From positions 1-64,000 of the forward strand of contig NZ_JAAFKG010000039.1 of assembly GCF_013299185.1 (NCBI RefSeq): 64,000 nt of DNA, given 5' to 3'. Position 1 is the stretch's first letter, and the number at the start of each line of letters is the position of its first letter. The notes below the pieces were generated by a model. The model was not told where the DNA came from and searched no databases. It worked only from the letters and a program-made list of their open reading frames with translations. Source of the stretch: Microcoleus sp. bin48.metabat.b7b8b9.023. Its GTDB lineage: Bacteria; Cyanobacteriota; Cyanobacteriia; Cyanobacteriales; Microcoleaceae. This document shows positions 1 through 8,514 of this stretch, one piece after another. The position numbers and the translations under genes were made by a program.

Positions 1-1
1 C

Positions 2-160
2 AACGCAGCGCTAAACATTAGAGACGAAGGCTTGCGGTTTTTGGCGTTGGGAATCAGCGCTACTGCCAGTGGACGCAATGTAAGTCAACCCGGAAGAATC
101 TCGGTTCTCTCGGATGCTGTTGCGGTCGAAGCTGGAAGCCCACTCTCTACCGCAAGGTGA
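2..160 (+). CDS. tnpB: TnpB (IS200/IS605 OrfB), C-terminal end only, cut by window edge
   Basis: An open frame enters from the left edge and codes for 52 residues before a TGA at 158-160. It opens with NAALNIRDEG, which matches the stretch right after the third RuvC aspartate of TnpB (consensus RDxNAAxNI). The rest has the low-complexity Ser/Gly/Val tail often seen after that motif in cyanobacterial OrfB proteins, where the reading frame overlaps the guide-RNA region. TnpB is the RNA-guided nuclease of IS200/IS605-type elements. Only the tail is visible, so integrity and catalytic residues cannot be judged. The assignment rests on motif recognition of a short piece. Confidence 0.6.
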   Translation, partial: NAALNIRDEGLRFLALGISATASGRNVSQPGRISVLSDAVAVEAGSPLSTAR

Positions 161-178
161 GAGTTGGGTAATTCACCC
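158..178 (+). mobile_element. Probable right end of the IS200/IS605-type element
   Basis: The stop codon of the partial tnpB is followed at once by GAGTTGGGTAATTCACC. A GTGGGTA-like string ending in TTCAC is commonly seen just after tnpB in cyanobacterial elements, so I place the right end here. The exact cleavage point is inferred. Confidence 0.35.
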
Positions 179-730
179 ATACAGCTTCCTGTAACCGCCC
201 AAGAGCAGCAGCCAGACTGTCACTCCCAGCCAGTGAATCACCACCGCAGTCCAGATGGAACCGCTTTGCAGGTATGCGATGGAGCACGCTGCGCCCAAAA
301 CAGCCGCCAGTAGCAAAAACACGGGATTCATAAAGGTCGATCGACCGATCGGATAAAAAGTCAGCGCGTTGAGCGGGTGGTAAACTACAAACAGCAGCAA
401 ACTGGAGCATCCCCAAAACCACAGCATCAGCCCAGAAGCATTCTCGAAAGGGTGCGGCAGCATTAACACGCGGAAAAAAACTTCTTCAGTCAGCCCCGGG
501 CTTAACAAACAGCCTGCGAGCACTCCGGCAATTATTGGCTGGGAGGTTTGCACGTCTACTTTCAGAAATCCGGACGAAAAACCGATGGGAAGTGCGATCG
601 CGCTGTAGACTAGCACCAGCAGAGCTACAACCAGCCAATCGGTGAAATCGGGAATAGTTGAAAAAGCGTGGGTGAGGCGGCGTGCTAGCAAATCGAAGAG
701 TGCGATCGCACTAAAATTTAACATAATCAA
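173..730 (-). CDS. CPBP (CAAX/type II) intramembrane metalloprotease family protein
   Basis: A 185-residue integral membrane protein with four or five hydrophobic segments. The family motifs are visible: EExxxR at about residues 82-87 (EEVFFR), FxxxH at 114-118 (FVVYH), and a third conserved His in VVIHWLG near residue 166. These residues form the glutamate/histidine active site of CPBP (Abi/Rce1-like) proteases in the membrane. Bacterial members process peptides or membrane proteins, or act in bacteriocin immunity; the substrate here is unknown. Start is Met1 or Met3, in AT-rich sequence. It is convergent with the partial tnpB and its 3' end lies against the element's right end. Confidence 0.8.
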   Translation of the reverse strand: MIMLNFSAIALFDLLARRLTHAFSTIPDFTDWLVVALLVLVYSAIALPIGFSSGFLKVDVQTSQPIIAGVLAGCLLSPGLTEEVFFRVLMLPHPFENASGLMLWFWGCSSLLLFVVYHPLNALTFYPIGRSTFMNPVFLLLAAVLGAACSIAYLQSGSIWTAVVIHWLGVTVWLLLLGGYRKLYG

Positions 731-803
731 ATTTATAATTAAAATTTTTAAACAAATGTTATATCATGTCGGTTCGATTGACAGAAATAAGTAAAGGATC
801 GGG

Positions 804-957
804 CGTGCGCCGGAAAGTCCGCTTTCTGGTTGCGGACTGAAGTCCACACTACGAACCTTTTTGGCTGCGGACTGAAGTCCACACTACGAACCTTTTTTGT
901 GTGCCGGAAAGTCGGCTTTCTGGTTGCGGACTGAAGTCCACACTACGAACCTTTTTT
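804..957. repeat. Tandem copies of the GGACTGAAGTCC dispersed repeat
   Basis: A block of about 58 bases (GCCGGAAAGTCsGCTTTC, then GCGGACTGAAGTCC and CACTACGAACC) occurs at 804-861 and again at 899-957, with a shorter third copy at 863-895. It is a divergent member of the palindromic family found at many other places in this window. It fills the spacer before acyP. Confidence 0.85.
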
Positions 958-1005
958 CTGATTGTCATCGACTGGACATGATATTAGCAGTAAGTTGACG
1001 CCTTT

Positions 1006-1296
1006 ATGCAAAATCAATCACCGCCGCCTGTCAGAGTCCGCGTTTTTGTTTCCGGGTTAGTTCAAGGAGTCGGCTACCGATATTCGACGATGAATCAGGC
1101 CAAGTATCTGCGCCTCGGTGGCTGGGTGAGAAATCTCCCCGACGGCCGTGTCGAGGCTGTCTTTGAAGGTAACAAACAAGCTGTTGAAGCGATTATTGAC
1201 TGGTGTCGCCGGGGCCCGACTGGTGCTGCGGTTAGTCAGTTAGTTTTGGCAGATGAAGAACCGGAGGGCGATCGCACTTTTGAACTCCGCCGATAA
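1006..1296 (+). CDS. acyP: Acylphosphatase
   Basis: A 96-residue protein, the usual size for the family, that hydrolyses acyl phosphates such as acetyl phosphate or 1,3-bisphosphoglycerate in the cytosol. The signature VQGVGYR carries the phosphate-binding arginine (Arg25), and GGWVRNLPDG carries the catalytic asparagine (Asn43). The C-terminal FELRR is slightly shortened relative to the common F.IRY ending. It is a single gene between repeat-filled spacers and faces trpF tail to tail. No strong ribosome-binding site is visible before the ATG. Confidence 0.93.
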   Translation: MQNQSPPPVRVRVFVSGLVQGVGYRYSTMNQAKYLRLGGWVRNLPDGRVEAVFEGNKQAVEAIIDWCRRGPTGAAVSQLVLADEEPEGDRTFELRR

Positions 1297-1315
1297 AAAA
1301 ATAAATAGCACAAAC

Positions 1316-1331
1316 GGCGGTTTTAACCGCC
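1316..1331. terminator. Short GC-rich hairpin between acyP and trpF
   Basis: A perfect 7-bp stem (GGCGGTT / AACCGCC) with a 2-base loop lies between two convergent genes, about 20 bases after the acyP stop. A clean U-run does not follow, so terminator function is only suggested by position. Confidence 0.4.
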
Positions 1332-1402
1332 ACTACACTGGCATTTCCTCGGCGGGCGCTGACAAAAGTATGAATTGATAAGCCCGGATTTTATATTGCC
1401 AA

Positions 1403-2053
1403 TTATTCACGACCGGCAAGTTGATTTAAATTAGCAAATAACTGAGCAACTTTGGTTAAATCTTTATCTCCCGGCGCTATTTCTACGCCGCTCGAAAGGT
1501 CAACACCGCTGAATTTGTTGCCGATCGCGCGATCGATCGCATTTAAAATATTATCCGGTGTTAAGCCGCCAGCCAGCAGCCAAGGACAAGCTGGTTTAAA
1601 CTCTGCTAACATCATCCAATCTATAGTTTTGCCAGTACCGCCAAGTTGAGCTGGATGGTAAGCATCCAACAGTAAAGTATCGACACGCAGGGCGTAAATT
1701 GCAGCAGTGGCTAACGTTTCATGACTCTTCACTCTCAAAGCTTTGATAATTTCAATTCCCGGCAAAAACTCGCGCAGCCGATCGCAATATTCCGCTGTTT
1801 CATCTCCGTGCAGTTGCACCCCGCTTAAATTTGAATCTGCGGTTACTTGACAGATATTTTCGATTGTGGTATTTGCAAACACGCCGATGCGATCGACATT
1901 TTCCGGCAACTGTTCGACAATCAGGCGAATCGTTTGGGGGCTGACATAGCGCGGGGAAGCCGGCACGCAGATAAACCCCAAAGCTTGGGCTCCCAAACGG
2001 GCGATCGCCATTCCCTGGTCTAATTTAGTGATTCCGCAAATTTTTACCCGCAC
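1403..2053 (-). CDS. trpF: Phosphoribosylanthranilate isomerase
   Basis: TrpF catalyses the Amadori rearrangement of N-(5-phosphoribosyl)anthranilate in tryptophan synthesis. The protein is a (beta/alpha)8 barrel. VKICGIT at the N-terminus holds the catalytic cysteine, LLLDAYH the catalytic aspartate, and [11 protein letters not shown] the phosphate-binding loop. I choose the GTG at 2053 (216 residues) because AGAGGA lies 7-8 bases upstream of it. An upstream TTG at 2083 would add ten residues that do not resemble the family. trpB lies 29 kb away, so the trp genes are scattered, as is common in cyanobacteria. Confidence 0.95.
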   Translation of the reverse strand: MRVKICGITKLDQGMAIARLGAQALGFICVPASPRYVSPQTIRLIVEQLPENVDRIGVFANTTIENICQVTADSNLSGVQLHGDETAEYCDRLREFLPGIEIIKALRVKSHETLATAAIYALRVDTLLLDAYHPAQLGGTGKTIDWMMLAEFKPACPWLLAGGLTPDNILNAIDRAIGNKFSGVDLSSGVEIAPGDKDLTKVAQLFANLNQLAGRE

Positions 2054-2187
2054 TTTTTTTCCTCTGTGCTGAATTTGTATCAAAATATAAACGAATTGTT
2101 AACTATTAAAACAAATCTTAGTTTAATGCAAAATAATTTTTATAATTTTCTAAATCAAATAATCTGTGAAATCAGGAGCATATAAAC

Positions 2188-2472
2188 ATGATTAACTCAT
2201 CTTTGCTGTTAGCCGTACAAGCTACCACTCCCTCAACGCCGGAATGGACACCAATGGTAGGACTGACAATGATTATATGCAACTTGCTGGCGATCGCGAT
2301 CGGCTACTACGGCATCAACAAACAAAACCGAGGCAAGGGCCCAGCTTTACCCGTTGCAGTCCCTGGAATGTTCAAAGGCTTCGGCATCCCAGAATTGCTG
2401 GCCACAACCAGCTTGGGCCACTTGCTCGGGGCAGGAGTAATCTTGGGCTTGGGTAACGCCGGAGTGCTTTAA
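2188..2472 (+). CDS. psaK: Photosystem I reaction center subunit X (PsaK)
   Basis: A 94-residue thylakoid protein of photosystem I with two membrane helices (about residues 20-42 and 68-92) joined by a charged loop, NKQNRGKGP. PsaK sits at the periphery of the PSI core, where it binds chlorophyll and helps phycobilisome coupling and state transitions. The N-terminus up to about residue 18 resembles the short cleaved leader of cyanobacterial PsaK. A CAGGAG ribosome-binding site lies about 8 bases before the ATG. Monocistronic. Confidence 0.96.
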   Translation: MINSSLLLAVQATTPSTPEWTPMVGLTMIICNLLAIAIGYYGINKQNRGKGPALPVAVPGMFKGFGIPELLATTSLGHLLGAGVILGLGNAGVL

Positions 2473-2552
2473 AAATCACGGTTCGGGAAAGGCAAGAGTC
2501 ATAAAAGATATAATAGACATTTATTCTTGCTCTCCTTTCCCAGGAAACTTTC

Positions 2553-3749
2553 ATGCAGACAGGTTGGCGAATCGGCTCTTTATTTGGCATCCCGCTACTC
2601 ATAGATTATTCGTGGTTTATAATTTTAGCCCTAGCAACCCGCGAATACGCCAGCAGTTACCGATTGTGGGGATCCGCGCTCTCCTGGAGTGCCGGGTTCG
2701 CAATAGCTTTGCTACTATTTGCTTCCGTGCTGTTGCACGAATTAGGGCACAGCTTGGCGTCGATGTCCCAAGGCATTAAAGTTAATTCTATTACTCTATT
2801 CTTATTTGGCGGAGTAGCTTCGATCGACTCTGAATCAAAAACTCCGGGTCAAGCTTTTCAAGTAGCTATTGCTGGCCCCCTCGTCAGCTTTGCGCTGTTT
2901 TTAATCCTCGGTTTGGGTTCTCAAGTTTTTCCCCGGACAAGTTTGCTATTCATTATTACAGAAAAGGTAGCAGTAATCAATCTAGTTTTGGGATTATTTA
3001 ACTTAATTCCCGGGCTGCCTTTGGACGGAGGACAAGTTTTAAAAGCAGCAATTTGGAAAATCACTGGTTCTCGATTTGTCGGCGTGCGTTGGGCTGCAAA
3101 AACAGGACAAGTTTTGGGTTGGTTGGCTGTTGCTTTCGGTGTCAGTTTATGTTTGTTAGCGCGCCAGTACGGCGGTTTGTGGATTGCGCTGATCGGCGGG
3201 TTTGCGATTCGGAATGCCAGTGACTACAGTCGCTTTACTTCGTTGCAAGAAGCGCTGCTCAAAACTAAGGCTGCCGATGCAATGAGCCGCGAGTTTCGAG
3301 TTGTCGATGCAAATTTGACTTTGCGAGAATTTGCCGATCGCTATTTGCTAGAAGTCAATCCGTTTCCATTTTACATCGCTGCAACCAACGGGCGGGATTT
3401 GGGCTTAGTGTCGATCGACGATATCCGCTGCACAGAGCGCAGTCAGTGGCAAATTCAGACTTTGCACAACATTTTGCAACCCCTGGAAAAAACCCCCACA
3501 GTCTCCGAAAAAGCATCCATTGCAGAAGTAATTAACAGCATGGAAGCCCGCCAACTCCCGCGAATCCTCGTCCTTTCGTCCATTGGTGCAGTCGTAGGGA
3601 CGATCGATCGGGGCGACGTGATGAAAGTTATGGCAAAATACCTCAAACCCAAGATTTCCGAAGCTGATATCAAGCGCAGCAAAGAAGAAAACAGTTATCC
3701 CCAGGGATTGCAGTTAAGTGCGATCGCTAAAACCGTACAAGAAAATTAA
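2553..3749 (+). CDS. Site-2 protease family protein (M50) with CBS domain pair
   Basis: A 398-residue polytopic zinc metalloprotease. HELGHS at residues 62-67 gives the HExxH zinc ligands, and NLIPGLPLDGG (Asp158) is the third metal-ligand motif of the rhomboid-unrelated S2P/SpoIVFB group. Five or six hydrophobic segments fill residues 1-225. The region after about 240 is soluble and ends in two CBS-like units (AADAMSREFRVV..., TVSEKASIAEVINSM...), probably an adenine-nucleotide sensing module. Such proteins cut single-pass membrane substrates, for example anti-sigma factors. No obvious substrate gene is adjacent. psaK lies 80 bases upstream. Confidence 0.92.
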   Translation: MQTGWRIGSLFGIPLLIDYSWFIILALATREYASSYRLWGSALSWSAGFAIALLLFASVLLHELGHSLASMSQGIKVNSITLFLFGGVASIDSESKTPGQAFQVAIAGPLVSFALFLILGLGSQVFPRTSLLFIITEKVAVINLVLGLFNLIPGLPLDGGQVLKAAIWKITGSRFVGVRWAAKTGQVLGWLAVAFGVSLCLLARQYGGLWIALIGGFAIRNASDYSRFTSLQEALLKTKAADAMSREFRVVDANLTLREFADRYLLEVNPFPFYIAATNGRDLGLVSIDDIRCTERSQWQIQTLHNILQPLEKTPTVSEKASIAEVINSMEARQLPRILVLSSIGAVVGTIDRGDVMKVMAKYLKPKISEADIKRSKEENSYPQGLQLSAIAKTVQEN

Positions 3750-3909
3750 TTTAAAATGGGGCATCAATAATCCAGATTAGTCACAATTTCAGGTGTAAAT
3801 AGGCGTGCATAAATAAACTCAACCTAAAAAGCTAATTTCCTTGCTGTCAGGAACTTATGACCCACGGTATTGTTCTGTTAATTATGACCACCTAATATAG
3901 CACACTTTT

Positions 3910-5898
3910 TTGTCCAAGATGGTTAAAACAAAAATTCTTATGCCCAATTTTTTTAAGATATTTCATCAATTGGGAGAGAAACGTTGGAGTTGGAAAAAGT
4001 TAAGTTTTTCCTTACCCTTCGCTGATTTACAACCTCTTGCCGTCACCTGCATTGTCGTGACAGGAACTCTCTTAGGAGTGCGACATTTAGGTTGGTTGCA
4101 GCCCTTGGAATTGAAGGCTTTTGACTTGATGGTACAGTTGCGCCCCGATGCAGGCCCCGATCCGAGGTTGCTGGTAGTGACAGTCACAGAAAAGGACATT
4201 CATCATTTTAAGAAATGGCCAATCTCTGATGGAGTTTTAGCTCGTGCGATCGCCTCCATAGCGAGTCTCGAACCCGTCGCTATTGGTCTGGATATAATCC
4301 GCGATATCCCCTACGAACCAGGAAACGCAGAATTGGCAGCTCAATTCACAAACCCCAAAGTCATCCCGATTACTTTCATCGGCAAATCAGAGTACGATCG
4401 CGCTCTACCACCTCCCAACATACCCAAAGCACGGATAGGATTTAACGATTTAGTAATCGATCCAGACGGCATAATTCGCCGGAGCTTGATCTATCGTTCC
4501 AACGGACAATCGACTCTCAGCTCATTTGCGCTCCGGCTGGCTTTCAAATATATTGACAGTAAAAAAATTCCTGCAACACTCACAAAAGATCAAGAAATAA
4601 AAGCAGGAAACACAGTTTTTTCGCGACTGCGATCGGACTCAGGAGGTTATCAGACAATTGACACTGGAGGCTATCAAATCTTGCTCAATTACCGCTCTCC
4701 TGAAAATACCGCAAAAACCGTGACACTCACTCAAGTTTTGGAGGGAAAACTAGACCCCGAATTGGTGAAGGATAAAATAGTGATAATCGGGGTTACAGCC
4801 CCAACTACAAAAGATGTCTTTTCTACCCCTTACAGCGCCACTGCTAGCGACAACCGCATGATGCCGGGAGTCTTTATTCATGCAGCGGCAACTAGCCAAA
4901 TTGTTAACGCAGTTTTAGATGGCAAAAATCTATTTTGGTTTTGGGATGAATGGCAAGAAATGCTGTGGATAGCTGTTTGGGGAGCAGTTGGCGGCTGTTT
5001 AGCTTGGCGGCTAGAAAATACGCTCAATTCCATACTCAGCGCGATCGCCCTTGGCGGCATATTGTGGGGATTCACATTTTTTCTATTTACTCAACAGGGG
5101 TGGATATCACTGGCCTCACCAACACTAGCATTTGCGATCGCCCCAGGAGTTATCATCACCTACAAGTACCAGCAGTCAAAGCAGCAGCAAGAAATTGTGA
5201 TGAAATTATTAGGACAGCAAACCTCACCGGCGATCGCCAATGCCCTGTGGAAAGAGCGCGTCCATCTCCTCCAGTCGGGCCTATTGCCGGGGCAAAGACT
5301 AACTGCTACAATGATCGTGACTGACTTGCAGGGTTTTAGCACTATTTCCGAAAAATTATCCCCAGAAGTAGTAATGCCTTGGTTAAATGAATATTTATCA
5401 GCAATGGCCGAGGAAGTGCAAAAACATCAAGGGGTGATTAATAAATTTACCGGAGATGGAATGCTGGCTGTATTTGGTGTTCCTATCCCCCGCACAACTC
5501 TCGAAGAAATTGCCGAAGATGCTCGCCTTGCGGTATCTTGCGCCCTAGCTATAAGTGCGTGGTTACCAGCCCTGAATCAAAGTTGGATCGATCGCGGTTT
5601 GCCGTCGGCAAAAATGCGAGTCGGAATTTTTACAGGGCCGATAATGGTGGGCAGTTTGGGAGGCAAAACCCGTTTAGAATATGGAGTAATCGGTGATAGT
5701 GTCAATATCGCTTCTCGCCTGGAAAGCTGTGAAAAACATCGGCAAGAGGACACCTGCCGCATTTTAATTGCCGAAGAAACCTTAGTGCACATTCAAGGAA
5801 AATTTGAGGTAGAATCTTGGGGAGCTTTACCTTTAAAAGGCAGGGAGCAAAAAGTTAATGTCTATCGCGTCTTGGGAGGAGAAAGATCGTCCAAGTAA
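3910..5898 (+). CDS. CHASE2-domain adenylate cyclase
   Basis: A 662-residue membrane receptor. A hydrophobic helix at about 45-65 is followed by an extracytoplasmic CHASE2 sensor (about 70-350), then three closely spaced membrane helices (about 355-430) and a class III cyclase domain (about 470-640). Both metal-binding aspartates are present (TDLQGF and FTGDGM), as are the transition-state Asn/Arg (VNIASR). The Lys in NKFTGD and Asp in VIGDSVN suggest ATP rather than GTP as substrate, so the product is probably cAMP. The start could be TTG 3910, ATG 3919 or ATG 3940; ATG 3919 seems likeliest. A DUF928 gene follows after 47 bases, a pairing often seen in cyanobacteria. Confidence 0.92.
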   Translation: MSKMVKTKILMPNFFKIFHQLGEKRWSWKKLSFSLPFADLQPLAVTCIVVTGTLLGVRHLGWLQPLELKAFDLMVQLRPDAGPDPRLLVVTVTEKDIHHFKKWPISDGVLARAIASIASLEPVAIGLDIIRDIPYEPGNAELAAQFTNPKVIPITFIGKSEYDRALPPPNIPKARIGFNDLVIDPDGIIRRSLIYRSNGQSTLSSFALRLAFKYIDSKKIPATLTKDQEIKAGNTVFSRLRSDSGGYQTIDTGGYQILLNYRSPENTAKTVTLTQVLEGKLDPELVKDKIVIIGVTAPTTKDVFSTPYSATASDNRMMPGVFIHAAATSQIVNAVLDGKNLFWFWDEWQEMLWIAVWGAVGGCLAWRLENTLNSILSAIALGGILWGFTFFLFTQQGWISLASPTLAFAIAPGVIITYKYQQSKQQQEIVMKLLGQQTSPAIANALWKERVHLLQSGLLPGQRLTATMIVTDLQGFSTISEKLSPEVVMPWLNEYLSAMAEEVQKHQGVINKFTGDGMLAVFGVPIPRTTLEEIAEDARLAVSCALAISAWLPALNQSWIDRGLPSAKMRVGIFTGPIMVGSLGGKTRLEYGVIGDSVNIASRLESCEKHRQEDTCRILIAEETLVHIQGKFEVESWGALPLKGREQKVNVYRVLGGERSSK

Positions 5899-5945
5899 AA
5901 ATAGACAAGATATCTTGCAAACATCATGCAAATCCTAGAAAAAAA

Positions 5946-6731
5946 ATGACTAAATTTACACTAAAATCCCTCGCCTTTAGTTCCATATTGTTGATAGGAG
6001 CATTTAATGCTTGCCAATTTGCAAGTCTGGGACAGCCAACGCCAGATAATGTGGGCCAGCCGCGCAATACTGTACCGGGAGGGCCGCGCTTCGCTCAGCC
6101 CCGTGAAGATATGGAGCAATCGCCCCCCCGAGCGGGCAGACAGACGCGCGGTAACTGTCGCAACAGCGGGCTTAATCCCATAAATCTCACAGGCTTAGTC
6201 CCTGAAAATAAAATCGCACGGACTGTTTCCGAATATCCAACATTCTTTTTCTACTTGCCTCCAACAAAGGCAGAATCAGCAGAATTTATCCTACTAGATC
6301 CAAGCGGCAACCAGATTTATAAACAGACTCTCAAAGTTGCTAATTTATCAGGAGTAATCGGCGTTAGTATCCCTGCTAACAACAATGTGCCTCCGTTGGA
6401 AGTAGGCAAAAAATACACTTGGAATTTTACAGTGATTTGCGAGGCTGAAGACAGATCTGCCGATCTGCTCGAAACCGGTCGTTTGCTGCGAGTTGAACTC
6501 AGTGCAGATATCCGCAGTGAATTAGAAAAGGCAGATCCGCGCCGGAAAACAGCTATTTATGCTGAAAATGGGATTTGGCAAGATGCTCTGAGCAATTTAG
6601 CTGCTGCTCGTCGCGATCGCCCTTCGGATACAATGCTGGATGCTGATTGGGAAAGCTTGCTAGATGCAGTGAAATTGACCAAAATTGCCAAACAGCCGAT
6701 CGTCCAAGTGCAAACTGAGCCAAAACCATAA
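5946..6731 (+). CDS. DUF928 domain-containing exported protein
   Basis: A 261-residue protein with a hydrophobic N-terminus (about residues 8-25, SSILLIGAFNAC) that looks like a signal peptide or lipoprotein leader. It then has a Pro/Arg/Gly-rich stretch and a DUF928 domain from about residue 85 (NLTGLVPENKIARTVSEYPTFFFYLP...). DUF928 is a cyanobacterial family of unknown function. Members commonly lie beside CHASE2, CHAT or two-partner-secretion genes. It begins 47 bases after the CHASE2 cyclase on the same strand, so the two are probably co-transcribed. A role as periplasmic partner of the sensor is only suggested by context. Confidence 0.88.
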   Translation: MTKFTLKSLAFSSILLIGAFNACQFASLGQPTPDNVGQPRNTVPGGPRFAQPREDMEQSPPRAGRQTRGNCRNSGLNPINLTGLVPENKIARTVSEYPTFFFYLPPTKAESAEFILLDPSGNQIYKQTLKVANLSGVIGVSIPANNNVPPLEVGKKYTWNFTVICEAEDRSADLLETGRLLRVELSADIRSELEKADPRRKTAIYAENGIWQDALSNLAAARRDRPSDTMLDADWESLLDAVKLTKIAKQPIVQVQTEPKP

Positions 6732-6804
6732 GCTCTACAGCATTTAAATTTAACTTTTTGGGTGTTGCCAAGATCTCCCACCCCACAAGCATGATACCAA
6801 AAAT

Positions 6805-6840
6805 CTTTTGTGGAACGGCCATCTTGGCTGTTCCCAAAAG
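6805..6840. repeat. Imperfect hairpin repeat after the DUF928 gene
   Basis: CTTTTG-GGAAC and GTTCC-CAAAAG form inverted arms around a GGCCATCTTGGC core. A piece of another dispersed repeat (CGTTGTTGGGCTTCAGCCC) follows at about 6852-6873. It could end transcription of the CHASE2-DUF928 unit but also looks like a degraded mobile palindrome. Confidence 0.5.
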
Positions 6841-6984
6841 ATTCGCGGACGTTGTTGGGCTTCAGCCCTCTTAGTAACAGTATTCGTAGGGTGCGTCGCC
6901 ACCAACAATCCCTCAAAAAAATCGACAATTTCACGGCATCGACCTGTAGGAGATTACAGATTAAATTCTAGAGAATTCTTTCAG

Positions 6985-7737
6985 CTATCTACAAATAGAT
7001 TTTTCTTGAGTCAATTCCCAGATCTCCTCCCATTCCTCCTCCGAAAGAGGCCGCACCTCCAAATCAATATCAAAACAGCGACAAGCCGCCGCACTCAAAG
7101 CATCAATTACAGTTGCAATCAAATCATCTCCCCCTTCAGATAGAGGTGATTTCACAGGAATTAATTCCTCCCCAAAAACCTGAGTAAACAAACCAATATC
7201 CGGCTGCAAACGCATCGAACCATGCTGCAAAATAGCATCACCACGGCGCAATTGTGCGCTACCAATTAACTTGCAGCCATCAACAGTCACCAAATCTGCA
7301 CCCGTCGCAGTACCAAAACAATTGGGATTGTGAATGTAACCGCGCCCAGCTTCCCCGTAGTGCAAATCCACACCGATCGCCCGCCAACCTTCAATCAAAA
7401 ACTCGCATATAGTGTGATAAGCTTTCAGGCGGCTGCTCTCAAATCCCGACGACACAACTGCATAAGTCAAATCTCCTTGGTGGAGTACAGCGCGCCCACC
7501 GCTGGGGCGTCTCACCAACTCCAGAGGCTGTCCCTCCCAAGATAGCTGCTGCCAAAATTCCGGCCACCGCTGCTGGTGGTAGCCCAAGGAAATCGCCGCC
7601 GGTGCCCAGGTGTAAAATCGCAGAGTTGGCGGATTTTTCCCCGCTAGATGCTTTTCTAGCAGCCATTTGTCGATCGCCATCTGCACCCTACCAGACGCCG
7701 ACAGCAGCGGAATTAAACGCCATACAGAATTAGCCAT
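6985..7737 (-). CDS. Lipoate--protein ligase family protein
   Basis: A 250-residue biotin/lipoate A/B ligase-fold enzyme. RRPSGGRAVLH matches the lipoate/octanoate binding loop (RRxSGGGxVxH), and VDGCKLIGSAQLRR carries the conserved lysine. These enzymes attach lipoyl or octanoyl groups to 2-oxoacid dehydrogenase E2 and glycine cleavage H proteins in the cytosol. The length fits the single-domain LplA/LipM-like group without a separate C-terminal adenylation module, so it could be an octanoyltransferase; sequence alone does not decide. It is transcribed towards the DUF928 gene. Confidence 0.85.
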   Translation of the reverse strand: MANSVWRLIPLLSASGRVQMAIDKWLLEKHLAGKNPPTLRFYTWAPAAISLGYHQQRWPEFWQQLSWEGQPLELVRRPSGGRAVLHQGDLTYAVVSSGFESSRLKAYHTICEFLIEGWRAIGVDLHYGEAGRGYIHNPNCFGTATGADLVTVDGCKLIGSAQLRRGDAILQHGSMRLQPDIGLFTQVFGEELIPVKSPLSEGGDDLIATVIDALSAAACRCFDIDLEVRPLSEEEWEEIWELTQEKSICR

Positions 7738-7882
7738 TAGCCCCCATTCCTGAGTTTATACTCAATAAGTTCGCAGGATGTTTTAAAATTAGAAACAGTT
7801 TTTTGTGCCTGTCTTTTAATTTGGTGCAAGTTTAACGCCCGCCCGTGCTTTATAAATAATCAGGAAAAATCATCGTACAACC

Positions 7883-8206
7883 ATGAGCAACAGTGTAATT
7901 GTCATTAACGACGAAAAATTTGAAACAGAAGTGCTGAAAGCAGAGCAACCAGTGCTTGCCTATTTTTGGGCATCTTGGTGCGGGCCTTGCAAACTCATCG
8001 CGCCCTCGATCGACTGGCTGGCTGCCAACTACAGCGACCTAAAAGTGGTTAAAATGGAAATTGACCCCAATCCTGTTACTGTCAAACAGTATAAAGTAGA
8101 AGGAGTTCCAGCACTCAGACTGTTTAAAAATGCCGAAGTAGTCCTTTCCCACGAAGGAGCAATTACCAAACAAACATTGATCGGCTTACTAGACGGTCAT
8201 TTATAA
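7883..8206 (+). CDS. Thioredoxin family protein
   Basis: A 107-residue single-domain thioredoxin. The redox centre WCGPCK is intact (Cys33 and Cys36), and VEGVPALRLF provides the cis-proline loop (GVP). It is predicted to be a cytosolic or stromal-side disulfide reductase. No signal peptide is present. Parts of the sequence, such as VKMEIDPNP, differ from the canonical TrxA VDVDxNP segment, so this is probably one of several thioredoxin isoforms rather than the main TrxA. It is a single gene, divergent from the lipoate-ligase gene. Confidence 0.93.
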   Translation: MSNSVIVINDEKFETEVLKAEQPVLAYFWASWCGPCKLIAPSIDWLAANYSDLKVVKMEIDPNPVTVKQYKVEGVPALRLFKNAEVVLSHEGAITKQTLIGLLDGHL

Positions 8207-8383
8207 AGTTTTGAGTTTTGAATGTATAAATTTGAGTTATATAATTTTAGTTATAAGTTAATTTATTAATTTATAACTAATAAATTATAACTCTGAATCC
8301 TTCAATCTCACTCTACAAATTGTCCCCGCTAAATTGGTAATAATTGATAATATTTAATCCTAGACAAAACAAAAATCAAAAAA

Positions 8384-8445
8384 TAGGTTCGTAGTGAGGA
8401 CTTCAGTCCGCATCCGTCAGAGGACTGAAGTCCTCACTACGAACC
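8384..8445. repeat. Palindromic dispersed repeat, family A (perfect 25-bp arms)
   Basis: Arms AGGTTCGTAGTGAGG-ACTTCAGTCC and the exact reverse complement flank a 12-base loop. It is the cleanest copy of a family also found at 804, 9859, 14868, 26481, 34371, 34458, 45457, 57445 and 59716. The remaining spacer from 8207 to 8514 is AT-rich and holds no gene I can support. Confidence 0.92.
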
Positions 8446-8514
8446 TGATAATCGTTATTTTACCGATCGCAAAAATAATATAATTTACAATTCACAAAAA
8501 TACTGGTAGCCCAT

